Assembly: GCA_004193285.1 (NCBI GenBank)
Contig: SECP01000038.1
Location: 71,740 to 135,739 of the forward strand
Direction: 5' to 3'
From: Myxococcales bacterium
GTDB taxonomy: Bacteria > Myxococcota_A > Polyangia > Polyangiales > Polyangiaceae
DNA length: 64,000 nt
In this document: positions 32,135 through 41,248 of the stretch, in pieces
Position numbering within the stretch: the stretch's first letter is position 1
Layout of the letters: each line of letters opens with the position of its first letter
Program-made: the position numbers and the translations under genes
Notes under the pieces: model-generated
What the model was told of the DNA's origin: nothing
The model's database searches: none
What the model saw: only the letters and a program-made list of their open reading frames with translations

Positions 32135-33673
32135 ATGCTGATCGCCGGCAAGTACCAGCTCGTCAAAGAGCTGGGCCGCGGCACCATGGGCTCCGTGTGG
32201 GAGGCGTGGCACCTCTCCTTGCGCTCTCCGGTCGCCATCAAGTTGATGGCGCCCTCCATCGCGGCCTCCCCCACCGCTCTCCAGCGCTTCTTACGTGAAG
32301 CCCGGGCCGCGGCCGGCCTGCGTAGCCCCCATGTCGTTCAAGTCTTGGACCACGGCGTGGACCATGGCCTGCCGTACATCGTGATGGAGCTGCTCGAGGG
32401 CGAGGCGCTGGCAGAGCGTTTGGCGCGCGTCGGCCGGCTCAGCCCGCGGGAGACTTCGCGCGTGGTCACTCACATCGCGCGGGCGCTCACTCGCGCGCAG
32501 CAGGGCGGCATCACCCACCGCGATCTCAAGCCGGAGAACGTCTTTCTCGTCCGAAATGACGACGAAGAGCTCGTGAAGGTGCTGGATTTCGGGGTCGCCA
32601 AAATGGAGCACCGGTTCGACGGCTCCTTCAACGAAGAGAGCACCGCCGCCGGCACCTTGCTCGGTACTCCCTACTATTCGAGCCCGGAGCAGGCGGAAGG
32701 GCTCAAGTCGGTGGACCACCGCACGGACATTTGGTCCCTGGGGGTCATGACGTACGAGTGCTTGCTCGGGCGCCGGCCTTTCGAAGGCGACACGTTACCG
32801 GCCGTGCTGCTCGCGATCAGCTCCAAGCCGCTCCCCGTTCCGTCCCGCATGGGGCTCGGCTCGGTACCTCGCGGGTTCGACGCGTGGTTCGCGAAGGCGT
32901 GCGCGCGGGACCTGACGGACCGCTTCGCATTCGCGAAGGACATGGCGGCGGAGCTCGTTAAAATCTGCACGGACCACGCGGGCGAAACGGAGCGGGCGAC
33001 GATGCCCAGGCTCGGCAAGCTCCCGCCCTTGGCGCCGCTGCCGGCCCTCCCCAAGCTGGTGGACGACGACGAGGACGAGGAGGAAGCCCCTACCGAAATC
33101 TGGCGCGAGGATTCGATCGCGGATCTCATCGGAAAGAAACGGGTGAGCTCCTTGCCACCTCCTTCCGTGCGCAGCGCGCCGTCCTCTGCCTTGAAGCCGC
33201 CGTCGCCGCCGGTCGTGCCGCTCACCACCGTTGCGGCTCTGCGCTCCGTGTCGGAGGCGCCCGAGGAGTCCAAGGGCAATTTCAGCAAGACAGCTCCGAG
33301 CAAAGCGGAGCCAGCCCGGCTCCGCTCGCAGATCTTGCTCGCTACGTTGCCCGCGCTGGGGGTCGCAGCGTTCGGCTGGTTCTTCTATGGCGAGCGCCTG
33401 GCGCACGAGAGCTCCACTTCACCGCCGCGCCCCGCCAGCGTGACACCGGTGGTCAGCGCCGCGCCGGCGGCGCTCTCCGTGCCGTCGCCTGCCGCGGTTC
33501 CGAGCGCAGCGCCCGCGCCGGAGCTGGTACCCACGGTAGACGTGAAGCAGCTGCCGCTGTCCGCCCCCGCCAGAGCCACCCCGCGGCCGCGCAGGCCGGC
33601 CAAGGCCGCGACCTCGCCGCAGCCTCGAGCCGAAAACGCCAACGAAGAAGAGGTCGCGAACCCGTACCGCTGA
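32135..33673 (+). CDS. Transmembrane Ser/Thr protein kinase (PknB-like)
   Basis: About 512 residues from ATG 32135; TTG 32114 is an in-frame alternative. A complete kinase domain (about 7-270): LGRGTMGSVWEAW, VAIKLMAP, HRDLKPENVFLV, VLDFGVAK, GTPYYSSPEQ. A long juxtamembrane region with an acidic stretch (VDDDEDEEEAPTEIW) and Ser/Pro-rich segment leads to one membrane helix (ILLATLPALGVAAFGWFFYG, about 400-420) and a Pro/Ala-rich outer tail ending in NPYR, with no recognisable sensor domain. The gene is divergent from the HipA gene and ends 4 bases before the convergent DUF1552 gene. Confidence 0.94.
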   Translation: MLIAGKYQLVKELGRGTMGSVWEAWHLSLRSPVAIKLMAPSIAASPTALQRFLREARAAAGLRSPHVVQVLDHGVDHGLPYIVMELLEGEALAERLARVGRLSPRETSRVVTHIARALTRAQQGGITHRDLKPENVFLVRNDDEELVKVLDFGVAKMEHRFDGSFNEESTAAGTLLGTPYYSSPEQAEGLKSVDHRTDIWSLGVMTYECLLGRRPFEGDTLPAVLLAISSKPLPVPSRMGLGSVPRGFDAWFAKACARDLTDRFAFAKDMAAELVKICTDHAGETERATMPRLGKLPPLAPLPALPKLVDDDEDEEEAPTEIWREDSIADLIGKKRVSSLPPPSVRSAPSSALKPPSPPVVPLTTVAALRSVSEAPEESKGNFSKTAPSKAEPARLRSQILLATLPALGVAAFGWFFYGERLAHESSTSPPRPASVTPVVSAAPAALSVPSPAAVPSAAPAPELVPTVDVKQLPLSAPARATPRPRRPAKAATSPQPRAENANEEEVANPYR

Positions 33674-33677
33674 GCGG

Positions 33678-35045
33678 CTACGCGGTGAGGCCTGGCAGCG
33701 GCGCGCCGTCGTTCAAACGATCGTCGCCGAACTTGAGGATGTCCGTGTACCCCATGTAGTGGAAGCACGAGACGAGCATGTCCGCGAACGTCAGCTTGTT
33801 TTGGAAGTCCAGGTAGCGGCCGCGCTTGAAGTGGTTCGCCGCGCCTCCCGCCAAGATCACCATCGCGTCGTTCTCGGAGTGGGCGTCGCCTTGGCCGAGC
33901 TCGTTCCAGTGGACGATGAGCGTGTTGTCCCACAGCGTTCCGTCGCCTTCCGGCACGCTCTTCAGGTCCTCGTAGAGCGAGGTGGACATGGTCCACAAAT
34001 GCTTGTGAATCGAGCGGATCTTGGTGAACGCCTCTTCGTCACTGTTGTGCGAAATGTCGTGGTGCCCTTCCTCGAGCCCGAGGTTGCGGTACACGCGGTT
34101 GCTGGTGTTGCCGCTCCAATTGAAGTTGATGGAGCGGGTCAGGTCGCACGCGAACGCCAGGGTGCTGATCTTCTGGAACAGCTTGCCGACCGCTTCGTGG
34201 TTGTCGTCCTTGTACGGGTCGAGCTTCTCGCCCAGCTCGAACGGCTGGCACCCGATCCCGGCGCTCCCGCTGGAGAGCGTGCGCTCGATGTCGCGGATGG
34301 CATCCATGTGCTTCTGAATGCGCGCCTTGTCCGCGCTACCCAGCTTCGACTGCAGGCTGCCCGCTTCCTCGAGCACGAGGTCCAGTGCGGACTGCTTCTT
34401 GAGCAGGCGCTTTTCGAGCTCCGCCTTGGCGGCGTCGTCGTTACCGCCGAACGTGAAGATGCGCGCGTACGCGGCGTACGGGTCGGTCTCCGGTTGCACC
34501 GGGTTCTGCGTGCCGACGGGGCCCGCGTGCGAGTGCATGTTCCAGATGTCGTTGTTTTTCTGGCCGACGCGGTACACCAAGTGCCGGTACTTCACCGTCG
34601 GTACGGCCTGAATCACGCGGTCACCGATCACGTAATCCGCGCTCGGCCCCATCACGTAGCCGATGGTGACGCCCTCTTTGCCGCCGATGGGGTAAGAGCC
34701 AGAGCCGGACTCCCAGGGCGCGAGCGACGCCCCACCTTGCTGGTGGCCGTCGGAGCGCTTGTCACCCAGCAAGCCGTAGCGGCGGTTGAGCTTGTTCAGA
34801 ACGACGAGCTCGCTCCGATAGGGCTCGAGCGGGGACAGGAACTCGTCGAACGCGAAGGTCGTCTCCCCGGTAGCGGTGAAGCGCCGCGCGGTTTGGTCGC
34901 CGTTCGCCTTGAACTCGAAGAGGATGCGGCGCGGCATGTCCGCGGCCTGGGCGCTCGCGTGCGGCATCATCGCCTCCAGCAGCGGCAGGCTCAGGCCGAT
35001 GCTGGCACCACCACGCAGCAGCGTGCGTCGGCTCAATCGTTTCAT
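33678..35045 (-). CDS. DUF1552 family secreted protein (Tat signal)
   Basis: About 455 residues. The N-terminus MKRLSRRTLLRGGASIGLSLPLLEAMMP is a twin-arginine signal (SRRTLL). Family features: RILFEFKANGDQT, the LNRRYGLLGDKRSDGHQQGGASLAPWESG block, NFNWSGNTSNRVYRNLGLEEGHHDISHN, and LKSVPEGDGTLWDNTLIVHWNELGQGDAHS. DUF1552 proteins have an alkaline-phosphatase/sulfatase-like look and are always paired with DUF1592 proteins in planctomycetes and myxobacteria; function unknown. The ATG shares one base with the stop of the DUF1592 gene (TGATG), so they are translationally coupled. Confidence 0.93.
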   Translation of the reverse strand: MKRLSRRTLLRGGASIGLSLPLLEAMMPHASAQAADMPRRILFEFKANGDQTARRFTATGETTFAFDEFLSPLEPYRSELVVLNKLNRRYGLLGDKRSDGHQQGGASLAPWESGSGSYPIGGKEGVTIGYVMGPSADYVIGDRVIQAVPTVKYRHLVYRVGQKNNDIWNMHSHAGPVGTQNPVQPETDPYAAYARIFTFGGNDDAAKAELEKRLLKKQSALDLVLEEAGSLQSKLGSADKARIQKHMDAIRDIERTLSSGSAGIGCQPFELGEKLDPYKDDNHEAVGKLFQKISTLAFACDLTRSINFNWSGNTSNRVYRNLGLEEGHHDISHNSDEEAFTKIRSIHKHLWTMSTSLYEDLKSVPEGDGTLWDNTLIVHWNELGQGDAHSENDAMVILAGGAANHFKRGRYLDFQNKLTFADMLVSCFHYMGYTDILKFGDDRLNDGAPLPGLTA

Positions 35046-36742
35046 CACAGGGCCTCCGGAGCAGGGCGATACAAGAACTGGTCGGTTTGCGTGAGCGCGA
35101 CGATGAGCTCGGAAAGGCTCTGCTTGCTGTCGCGGAACGCGATGAACAGCTGGGCCATCGAGCATTGGTCGGCGGTGGAGTAGTCCCGCCCGTAAAAGAA
35201 GCGGAAGGACTGGGTCACGTAGCAGTCCCGCACCTCTTGGCTGTTGGCGAGCGCCTGGCCGAGCCCGGCCGCGTCCGCCACCGCGCCGTTCATGTCGCGC
35301 GTCGCGGTGATCTCGCTGGAGGTCACCACCGGCATGCCGCTCTCGTCCGTCACGCGGGGGCGCCCCACCGCGTCGAACCCCTCGAACACGACGCCGAGCG
35401 GATCCATCAGCGTGTGGCAGCCCGAGCAGGATGGTTCGACCCGGTGCTTCTCCAAGCGCTGGCGCTGCGTGAGGCCACTGCCTAGCCCCTCCAAATCCAA
35501 CTGGACGTTGTTGGGGGGCGCCGGCACACGGTTGCACAGCATGTCCAGCCGCACCTTCAGGCCGCGCCTCACGATCGACGTGCGCGTCGGCTTGTCGTGC
35601 GAGAGCAGCATGCCTTGCGTGAGCACACCGGACCGCCCCGGCAGCTCCACCCGCTCGTAGGCGGCTCCGGTCGGACCGGTCACGCCGTAGTGCTTGGCGA
35701 GGTCCGCGTTCAAGAAGCTGTACTGACCGGACAGCAGCTCACCCAGGCTGCCGGTCGGGCTCTGCAGCAGGTAGCTCACGAACGCGTGAGTTTCGTTCTG
35801 CAGCAGCTGCGGCAAATTCGCGGGTAAACCGGGGTACACGTTCACGTCACGGTCGAACGTGGTGAGGCGGTCGGTGTCCAGCCACTGGTCGAAATATTCG
35901 AGGAGGCGCGACGCCTTCGGGTCCTTGAGCAGACGGCGCGCCTGCGCCTCTATCTGCTTCTTTTCCGAAAGCTCACCGCGGTCCGCGGCGTCGAACAGGG
36001 CCTGGTCCGGCATCGATTGCCAGATGAGGTAGCTCAGGCGGTTGGCGGTTTCGTAGGGCGAGGGGGCGTAGTCGACGCCGCGCGCCGCGCCTAGCTCCAC
36101 GCGATAAAGAAACTGCGTGGACTGGAGCATGGAAAACGCCATCCACTCCACGCCAGTTTGGAAGCCGTAGCCTTTGGCCTGAGCCTTGTCGAACACGGCC
36201 GTGTAGCGCGCTACCTCTTCCGGCAGCAGCGGGCGACGGAACGCGCGCTTGCCGAACGTCTCCACGAAGGTCTTCGCGCAGGCGGCGTCTTGCGTGGTGC
36301 ACGGCAGGAGAGCGGCGGTGCTCGCGATCGCGGGGGCCAAAGACTCCGCCGCGTCCAAGTAACCTTGGGCGACGAGCGACGACACACCCAGAAAATCAGT
36401 GTTGTTGCGGAAGCCCAGGGACTCCGCTTCCTCCACGAAATCCTTGGTTGCGGTGGACACCGCCGCGCCGATGCCGGGCACCACCGCCAGCAAGTCTTGC
36501 ACCGTGTTGCGGTACTCGGCGTTGCTCAGGCGGCGCAGCGGCGCGGCGCCGGGCGCGGGCTTCTGACACGCAGCGGACGCGAGCACCTGCTCGGGGGTAG
36601 ACGCCCCTTGGGGACCACTGCCGGCCGCACCGCCTGGAGGCGACGGCTGCCCGTCTGCCGAGCCGTCCACGTTGGCTTGGCAGCCGTAAGCAGCGGCGCC
36701 AAGCGCCGCGAGCAGCGCGACGGAGAGAAACTTCGAGCTCAT
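35045..36742 (-). CDS. DUF1587/1592/1588/1585-type secreted cytochrome-like protein
   Basis: About 565 residues from ATG 36742, preceded by GGAG. Lipobox in ALGAAAYGC. Domains in order: DUF1587-like (LRRLSNAEYRNTVQDLL), DUF1595-like (VETFGKRAFRRPLLPEEVARY), DUF1592 (SMLQSTQFLYRVELG ... YETANRLSYLIWQSMPDQAL), DUF1588 (HYGVTGPTGAAYERVELPGRSGVLTQGMLLSHDKPTRTSIVRRGLKV, given here by position about 395-440), a CSGCH haem c motif at EPSCSGCHTLMDPLG, and DUF1585 at the C-terminus (ATRDMNGAVADAAGLGQAL, TDQFLYRPA). The haem motif suggests electron transfer in the periplasm. Coupled with the DUF1552 gene. Confidence 0.94.
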   Translation of the reverse strand: MSSKFLSVALLAALGAAAYGCQANVDGSADGQPSPPGGAAGSGPQGASTPEQVLASAACQKPAPGAAPLRRLSNAEYRNTVQDLLAVVPGIGAAVSTATKDFVEEAESLGFRNNTDFLGVSSLVAQGYLDAAESLAPAIASTAALLPCTTQDAACAKTFVETFGKRAFRRPLLPEEVARYTAVFDKAQAKGYGFQTGVEWMAFSMLQSTQFLYRVELGAARGVDYAPSPYETANRLSYLIWQSMPDQALFDAADRGELSEKKQIEAQARRLLKDPKASRLLEYFDQWLDTDRLTTFDRDVNVYPGLPANLPQLLQNETHAFVSYLLQSPTGSLGELLSGQYSFLNADLAKHYGVTGPTGAAYERVELPGRSGVLTQGMLLSHDKPTRTSIVRRGLKVRLDMLCNRVPAPPNNVQLDLEGLGSGLTQRQRLEKHRVEPSCSGCHTLMDPLGVVFEGFDAVGRPRVTDESGMPVVTSSEITATRDMNGAVADAAGLGQALANSQEVRDCYVTQSFRFFYGRDYSTADQCSMAQLFIAFRDSKQSLSELIVALTQTDQFLYRPAPEAL

Positions 36743-37301
36743 GGCAACTCCGATCCGAAGGGGGGCCGCGCGGTGAGGCGCGGCAACGAATGCTCGAGCG
36801 CAACCACCGAGCAGGACTTGGAAGGTAACAGACGCTCGCCGACAGGCTTGAAGAAACCGCCGACGCGCGCGCAAAACATCCAAGGTTTCGTGCGACGTCG
36901 CTGCGCTTTGGTGTTCGCGCTGAAAAGCGTCTCAAGCTACGCGGATTACTGTGAAGGATGAGCGACCACAGGTGCTCGGCTATCCCACCTGCAGCGCTTG
37001 GGAAAGGCTCTTCACTCCGCAGAGTGACACCACCGCGCCCGAGCTCACGCGAGCCATCGATCGCGTCATCGAGCGCGCGACCGGTCTTGGAAGTCTCGCT
37101 GACGTGATCGATGGCTCGCGGGGCAACGACTCGCGCCGTCAGCGGCACCGAGCTCTTCGGCGCCGTACAGGTCAGGGCAAGGTCGCGGGCCCCTCGCTAA
37201 ATCCCGCCGTAGCGAGGAGCGCGAAGATTGCGAAGATGCCGGCAGCGCGTAAAATTTTCGCGGGCGCTGGTTTCGGTAGGGTGTAAGCTCACGCGGGTTC
37301 T
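36743..37301. other. Long divergent intergenic region
   Basis: 559 bases between the divergent DUF1592 gene and the 37,302 lipoprotein gene. Small open frames exist (for example 36,951-37,286 plus strand) but have no protein-like features and no ribosome binding site. The region contains the large inverted repeat at 37,048-37,120 and AT-richer DNA before 37,300 (GTAAAATTTTCGCG), where promoters are likely. Confidence 0.6.
37048..37120. repeat. Long inverted repeat (21-bp arms) in the divergent intergenic region
   Basis: Arms 37048-37068 and 37100-37120 match as reverse complements at 20 of 21 positions (outer core CGAGCCATCGATC...GATCGATGGCTCG), with a 31-base centre that can pair further with one mismatch. 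It could be a regulatory dyad or a mobile-element remnant. Confidence 0.8.
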
Positions 37302-37844
37302 ATGCGGGATTGCTGGTCAGCGCTGGCGGGGGTGCTTTGGTTTTCGGCCACGGCGTGCGGCCCGGGGCAACGCCCGCCGGAGGGCTGCGACGGGCCGAGC
37401 TTCAACCTGGTGGTGCAGGCCGAGGAAGGCCCTTTGCCGCCGGACACGCGCATCAACGTGCTCTACGGCAGTAACCAGGAGGGCGAGCCGTACGCGCTCG
37501 GGCAACCCGGCCGCAAGCAAGCCGTATTCTGCGAGGAAGACACCGTGCAGGGCGGGGCCCCTTCGGAGCGCTCGGATTCGGGTTCCGCATCCGCGGAGAG
37601 CGGCGGCGCAGGTGGCGCCCCGAGCGAGGCCCCGGCTCCGCCCGAAGGCGACCCAGGCGCTGCGGCCGAGCGCGTCTGGGCGCTGCGCTGCCGGCTCTAC
37701 ACGCAAGGCCCGGCGCGGTTGGATGTCACGGCGACCGGCTACGAGCCCATCGAAGATCGAGCGCTGTCTTTCGCGGACGACGACCGGTGCGACGTAGAGG
37801 CACTCGTGGTGCTCACGCCCTTGCCGCCCGAGATGGAAGACTGA
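37302..37844 (+). CDS. Hypothetical lipoprotein
   Basis: 180 residues. Signal peptide with lipobox SATAC (C19). First domain about 20-80 (FNLVVQAEEGPLPPDTRINVLYGSNQEGEPYALG) looks like a small beta domain with Cys, then an Ala/Ser/Gly/Glu linker (about 85-125) and a second segment with a Cys (LRCRLYTQGPARLDVTATGYEPIEDRAL), which resembles a carboxypeptidase-regulatory or PEGA-like beta-sandwich (VTATGYEP). Function unknown. Confidence 0.7.
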   Translation: MRDCWSALAGVLWFSATACGPGQRPPEGCDGPSFNLVVQAEEGPLPPDTRINVLYGSNQEGEPYALGQPGRKQAVFCEEDTVQGGAPSERSDSGSASAESGGAGGAPSEAPAPPEGDPGAAAERVWALRCRLYTQGPARLDVTATGYEPIEDRALSFADDDRCDVEALVVLTPLPPEMED

Positions 37845-37851
37845 CGCGGCG

Positions 37852-38448
37852 CTACTGCGCGCCCGCGACGAAGCGGGGACCAAACGACTTGAGCTCGAGC
37901 TTCTTCGCGACTTTGACGCCGCCCTGCTCACCCTCGAGCAGGTAGTACACCATGCCGATTCCCGGGCAGAAGACGCTCGTCGCGGTCTTCGTGACGGACG
38001 GCGAATCCAGCTTCTCCAGCGTCTCTAGGCAATTGCCGAACTCACCCGCCGGCACCTTGATGCTGCGGCTGGTGGACTTGACGCTCACCTCGCCGAACTC
38101 GCCGCGCCACTCCGCGTCCTTGGAGAGCGGGGCGCGAAGAACGTAGCCGCCGCCCGGCGCCTGCACGCCGTCACCACTGATGTAGCGGCGCATGACGTTC
38201 CCCGCGACCTTGAGCTCCGCCATGGTTTGCCGCGGGCGACCTACCTCGATGATGTAGATGCCGGTGTCCCCCGTCTCGTCCGTCGTGACGTAGGAAAAGA
38301 CGGTGTTGTGCTCGAGCGGGTAGAGGCGCTGCACGTCCGTCACGGGGCCGCCCACGGAGCCGTCTGGGGATTTGGCCTCCGGCTCGCCGCCGCAGCCAAC
38401 GGCCAGAGCGAGTACGGAAAGCGAAAGCCCAATATCGCGAATGCTCAT
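37852..38448 (-). CDS. Hypothetical lipoprotein
   Basis: About 198 residues from ATG 38448, with a GAGGG about 10 bases upstream. Signal peptide IGLSLSVLALAVGC with lipobox AVGC. The mature part has beta-strand repeats: VFSYVTTDETGDTGIYIIEVG, RRYISGDGVQAPGGGYVLRAPLSKDAEW, IKVPAGEFGNCLETLEKL, CPGIGMVYYLLEGEQGG. This layout (content 'GxYxL..P', 'VPAGxFxxC') is typical of secreted proteins with unknown function. It ends 7 bases after the convergent 37,302 gene. Confidence 0.72.
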   Translation of the reverse strand: MSIRDIGLSLSVLALAVGCGGEPEAKSPDGSVGGPVTDVQRLYPLEHNTVFSYVTTDETGDTGIYIIEVGRPRQTMAELKVAGNVMRRYISGDGVQAPGGGYVLRAPLSKDAEWRGEFGEVSVKSTSRSIKVPAGEFGNCLETLEKLDSPSVTKTATSVFCPGIGMVYYLLEGEQGGVKVAKKLELKSFGPRFVAGAQ

Positions 38449-38474
38449 CAAAGAAGCGCCCTCTTGCTGCGAGC

Positions 38475-38906
38475 CTAGTGGTGGTAGGCCCAATAAGCCA
38501 ACAATAGGAGGAGGGCGGCCGTGAGGGCCAGCATGTATTTGGCGAGCGGATCCGGCTCGATGCGGCGCCGCAGCTCGAGCGCGGCGTCCCTCACCGCGGG
38601 GCTCTCCGTGCGCTCCGCGAGCGCTTCCGCCTCGGCTCGAACGAGCGCGTAGTTTCCGGCTTCGAACGCGGCGGCCAGGCGCGCCAAATCCGCATTCGGC
38701 GGAAAGCCGAGCAGGAAGCGCGGTCGTTCACGACCCGCGGTGTCCAGCGGCACTTCCTCATCCGACGTGACCTTGGACTGCTGAACGCTTGTCTTGGGCT
38801 CGGCGGCCGCTGGCTCGTCGTCCGCTTCTGCGCGCGACTCCAGCTCGGGCTGCTCTGGCGCTTGCGGGCTCGGCTCGTCGGCGGGGGGCTTGTTGTCTTC
38901 GCTCAT
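38475..38906 (-). CDS. Tail-anchored membrane protein, acidic N-terminus
   Basis: 143 residues. Residues 1-60 are acidic and Pro/Glu-rich (likely disordered), then helical FEAGNYALVRAEAEALAERTESPAVRDAALELRRRI (TPR-like), and one C-terminal membrane helix (LAKYMLALTAALLLLLAYWAYHH). No family recognised. The ATG shares one base with the stop of the MBOAT gene (TGATG), so it is translated with it and may assist the acyltransferase. Confidence 0.75.
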   Translation of the reverse strand: MSEDNKPPADEPSPQAPEQPELESRAEADDEPAAAEPKTSVQQSKVTSDEEVPLDTAGRERPRFLLGFPPNADLARLAAAFEAGNYALVRAEAEALAERTESPAVRDAALELRRRIEPDPLAKYMLALTAALLLLLAYWAYHH

Positions 38907-40381
38907 CAGAACTGGAAGTAGACGAAGGGTACGGCTTCGAGGCTTGCCATCTCACGCACGGAGAGCGCCACCGCGAACAGCACCGCCGCCTGCGCATAGG
39001 CCGGCAAGCTGGAGAACGTGGCGAGCACCCGCTGGAACCATCCCTCGGGAACATAGTGCGAGACGAGCCCCACCGCCAAGACTCCGAGCAGCCGTGGGTC
39101 CAGGTTCGGGTGAAATGTGGAAAGCGTGGCGAGCCGCCCGAGGAAAGTCCACGCGTCTTGCAAGGACGGCGCGCGAAAGAAAAGCCAGCAGAAGCAGACC
39201 GCGTGAAACGTGAGCACGACCGACGCGACCTTTCCGAGCGCGCTTGGTGGCTCCGCAGCGCGCGCGCCTCGCCACTCTTGGAACGCGCGGGTGCCGGCGA
39301 GCAAGAGGCCATGCAGGGCGCCCCACACCACGAAGGTGAGGTTCGCGCCGTGCCAGAGCCCCCCGAGCAACATCGTGACGAGCAAATTCGCGTACGTGCG
39401 GGCTCGCCCGCGCCGATTGCCACCGAGCGGAATGTACAAGTAGTCGCGCAGCCAGCTGGAGAGCGAGATGTGCCAGCGCCGCCAGAAGTCCACCACGTTG
39501 TGGGCCTGGTAAGGCGAGTCGAAGTTCCTCGGGAACCGCACTCCGAGCAGCGCGGCGGAGCCGATCGCGATGTCCGTGTAGCCGGAGAAGTCGCAGTAAA
39601 TCTGAACGGCGTACGCGACGAGCGCGGCGTAGCACTCGAGCGCCGAATACTGGAGCGGCGCGTCGAACACGCGGTCCACGAGGTTCAGCGCCAAATAATC
39701 GCCGATGGCGAGCTTCTTGAAAGAGCCGAGCGCGATGAGGAGCAACGCGCGGCTGGCGAGCCCGGGGTCGAAGCGCGGCGAGTCCGCCAGCTGCGGCAAG
39801 AGGTCCCACGGCCGCACGATCGGGCCTGCGACGAGGTGCGGGAAGAACGCCACGAACGCGAGGTACTCCAGGTAGCTCGGGTGGGGCGGCAGCTCGCGCC
39901 GGTACACGTCGATGACGTAGCTCATCGACTCGAACGTGAAGAAGCTGATGCCGATGGGGAGCGTGAGCCGGAGCGCGAGCTCCGGCGGATGAAAGCCGAG
40001 GGTGCCGAGCAGGGCCGAAAATTGCGCGATTCCGAAGTCGAAGTACTTGAAGAGCCCGAGCACGCCCAAGTTCATGACCACGGTCAAGATCAAGAGCTGC
40101 TTCCTGCGTCGGTCGTTCGGCGCGTGGCCGATGGCGTTACCGAGCAGCCAGTCCGCGCTGGAGGTAGCGAAGATCAGGCCGAGGAAGCGCGGATCCCACT
40201 GCGCGTAAAAGAAGTAACTCGCCGCCAGCAGCACGAGTAGGCGCGCTCGGGAGCGCCCTCGCTGCGCGAGCCACCACGTCACGACGAAGACCAGCGCCAG
40301 GAACACGGCGTACGCGAGCGTGTTGAAGCGCACCACCGCGTGCGCCTCTTCCAATAGTCTTGCGAGGAGCGAGCCGGTCAA
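38906..40381 (-). CDS. MBOAT-family membrane O-acyltransferase (AlgI-like)
   Basis: 491 residues, about ten or more membrane helices. Family signatures: SYFFYAQWDPRFLGLI, LGLFKYFDF, PIGISFFTFESMSYVIDVYR, FVAFFPHLVAGPIVRPWDLLPQL, WRRWHISLSSWLRDYLYIPLGGNR, and GGLWHGANLTFVVWGALHG with the catalytic His. AlgI-type enzymes transfer acetyl groups across the membrane to extracellular polysaccharides. No glycan biosynthesis cluster is adjacent, and the usual AlgJ/X partner was not seen; the downstream tail-anchored protein is its nearest partner. Confidence 0.95.
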   Translation of the reverse strand: MTGSLLARLLEEAHAVVRFNTLAYAVFLALVFVVTWWLAQRGRSRARLLVLLAASYFFYAQWDPRFLGLIFATSSADWLLGNAIGHAPNDRRRKQLLILTVVMNLGVLGLFKYFDFGIAQFSALLGTLGFHPPELALRLTLPIGISFFTFESMSYVIDVYRRELPPHPSYLEYLAFVAFFPHLVAGPIVRPWDLLPQLADSPRFDPGLASRALLLIALGSFKKLAIGDYLALNLVDRVFDAPLQYSALECYAALVAYAVQIYCDFSGYTDIAIGSAALLGVRFPRNFDSPYQAHNVVDFWRRWHISLSSWLRDYLYIPLGGNRRGRARTYANLLVTMLLGGLWHGANLTFVVWGALHGLLLAGTRAFQEWRGARAAEPPSALGKVASVVLTFHAVCFCWLFFRAPSLQDAWTFLGRLATLSTFHPNLDPRLLGVLAVGLVSHYVPEGWFQRVLATFSSLPAYAQAAVLFAVALSVREMASLEAVPFVYFQF

Positions 40382-40442
40382 AACCAGCGCAGCCTAGCCC
40401 CTCGTGGACGAAGTGCGAAAGCGCTTGTAGGTTCCGGCTCGC

Positions 40443-41231
40443 ATGAAAGCGCTGCCGCCCGCCCGCCTCGGTCTGTGGGCGTACGCCATGACCGGCGTCG
40501 CCCTCGGCGCGCGCTCGGTGATGGCGGCGCCGCCGCCTCTCCTACCGACGCTGTTCGGCCTCGGCGGCTACTTGGCGCTCGGCACCGCGGGCGTCTTTTG
40601 GCCGGAGCGCGGCATGTACGGCAGCCTGCTGTGGCACGGGCCGCGGGACCGCGCGGAGGTGGCTCTCACCTTCGACGACGGGCCCAGCCCCGACACCACG
40701 CCGCAGGTACTGTCGCAGCTCGCGGCCGCCGGCGTACGCGCCACTTTCTTTCTGGTTGGAAGGAAGGTCGAGCGCCACCCGGAGCTGGTACGGGAGATCG
40801 TCGCGGCGGGTCACCAGGTCGGGCTGCACGGCTACGCGCACGACCGCCTCTTTTCGCTCCGTCGTCCTGCCCACGTCGCGGAAGACGTGCGGCGCTCGCA
40901 GGCCGTGCTGGAGCGCGCCGGCGCGCCGCTGCCCACCCTTTTTCGCCCGCCGATCGGCTTCGTTTCGCACTTCACCGTGAACGGCGCGCGCAAGGCCAAC
41001 GTCACCCTCGTAGGTTGTAGCGCTCGCGCCCTGGACGGCCTCCGTGGCGCTTCCGCGAGCAAAGTCGGCGAGCGGCTCGTGCGCGCGCTCGAGCCCGGCG
41101 CGCTGCTCGCCATGCACGACGCCGCCGAGCGCGACGACTACGTCCCCGCGTCGATCGCGGCGCTACCCCAGGTGCTGGCGGCGATACGCGAGCGCGGCTT
41201 GCGCCCGGTCACGCTCGGCGCCTGGACCTAG
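40443..41231 (+). CDS. Polysaccharide deacetylase (NodB domain)
   Basis: 262 residues. Membrane segments at the N-terminus (about 10-55) anchor the protein. The NodB catalytic domain has motif 1 TFDDGP (76-81, metal and base Asp), motif 2 HGYAHD (H129, H133 metal ligands), motif 3 RPPIGF, and motif 5 AMHDAAERDD. It removes acetyl groups from peptidoglycan or another N-acetylated glycan; acceptor unknown. Divergent from the MBOAT acyltransferase gene, so both could act on the same surface glycan, which is inference. Confidence 0.92.
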   Translation: MKALPPARLGLWAYAMTGVALGARSVMAAPPPLLPTLFGLGGYLALGTAGVFWPERGMYGSLLWHGPRDRAEVALTFDDGPSPDTTPQVLSQLAAAGVRATFFLVGRKVERHPELVREIVAAGHQVGLHGYAHDRLFSLRRPAHVAEDVRRSQAVLERAGAPLPTLFRPPIGFVSHFTVNGARKANVTLVGCSARALDGLRGASASKVGERLVRALEPGALLAMHDAAERDDYVPASIAALPQVLAAIRERGLRPVTLGAWT

Positions 41232-41248
41232 CCCCACCCACGCGTCCG

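Noticed and set aside
36951..37286. Open frame of 111 codons on the plus strand in the divergent intergenic region
   Set aside because: It crosses the inverted repeat at 37,048-37,120, is Arg-rich in the second half, has no ribosome binding site and no protein-like pattern.
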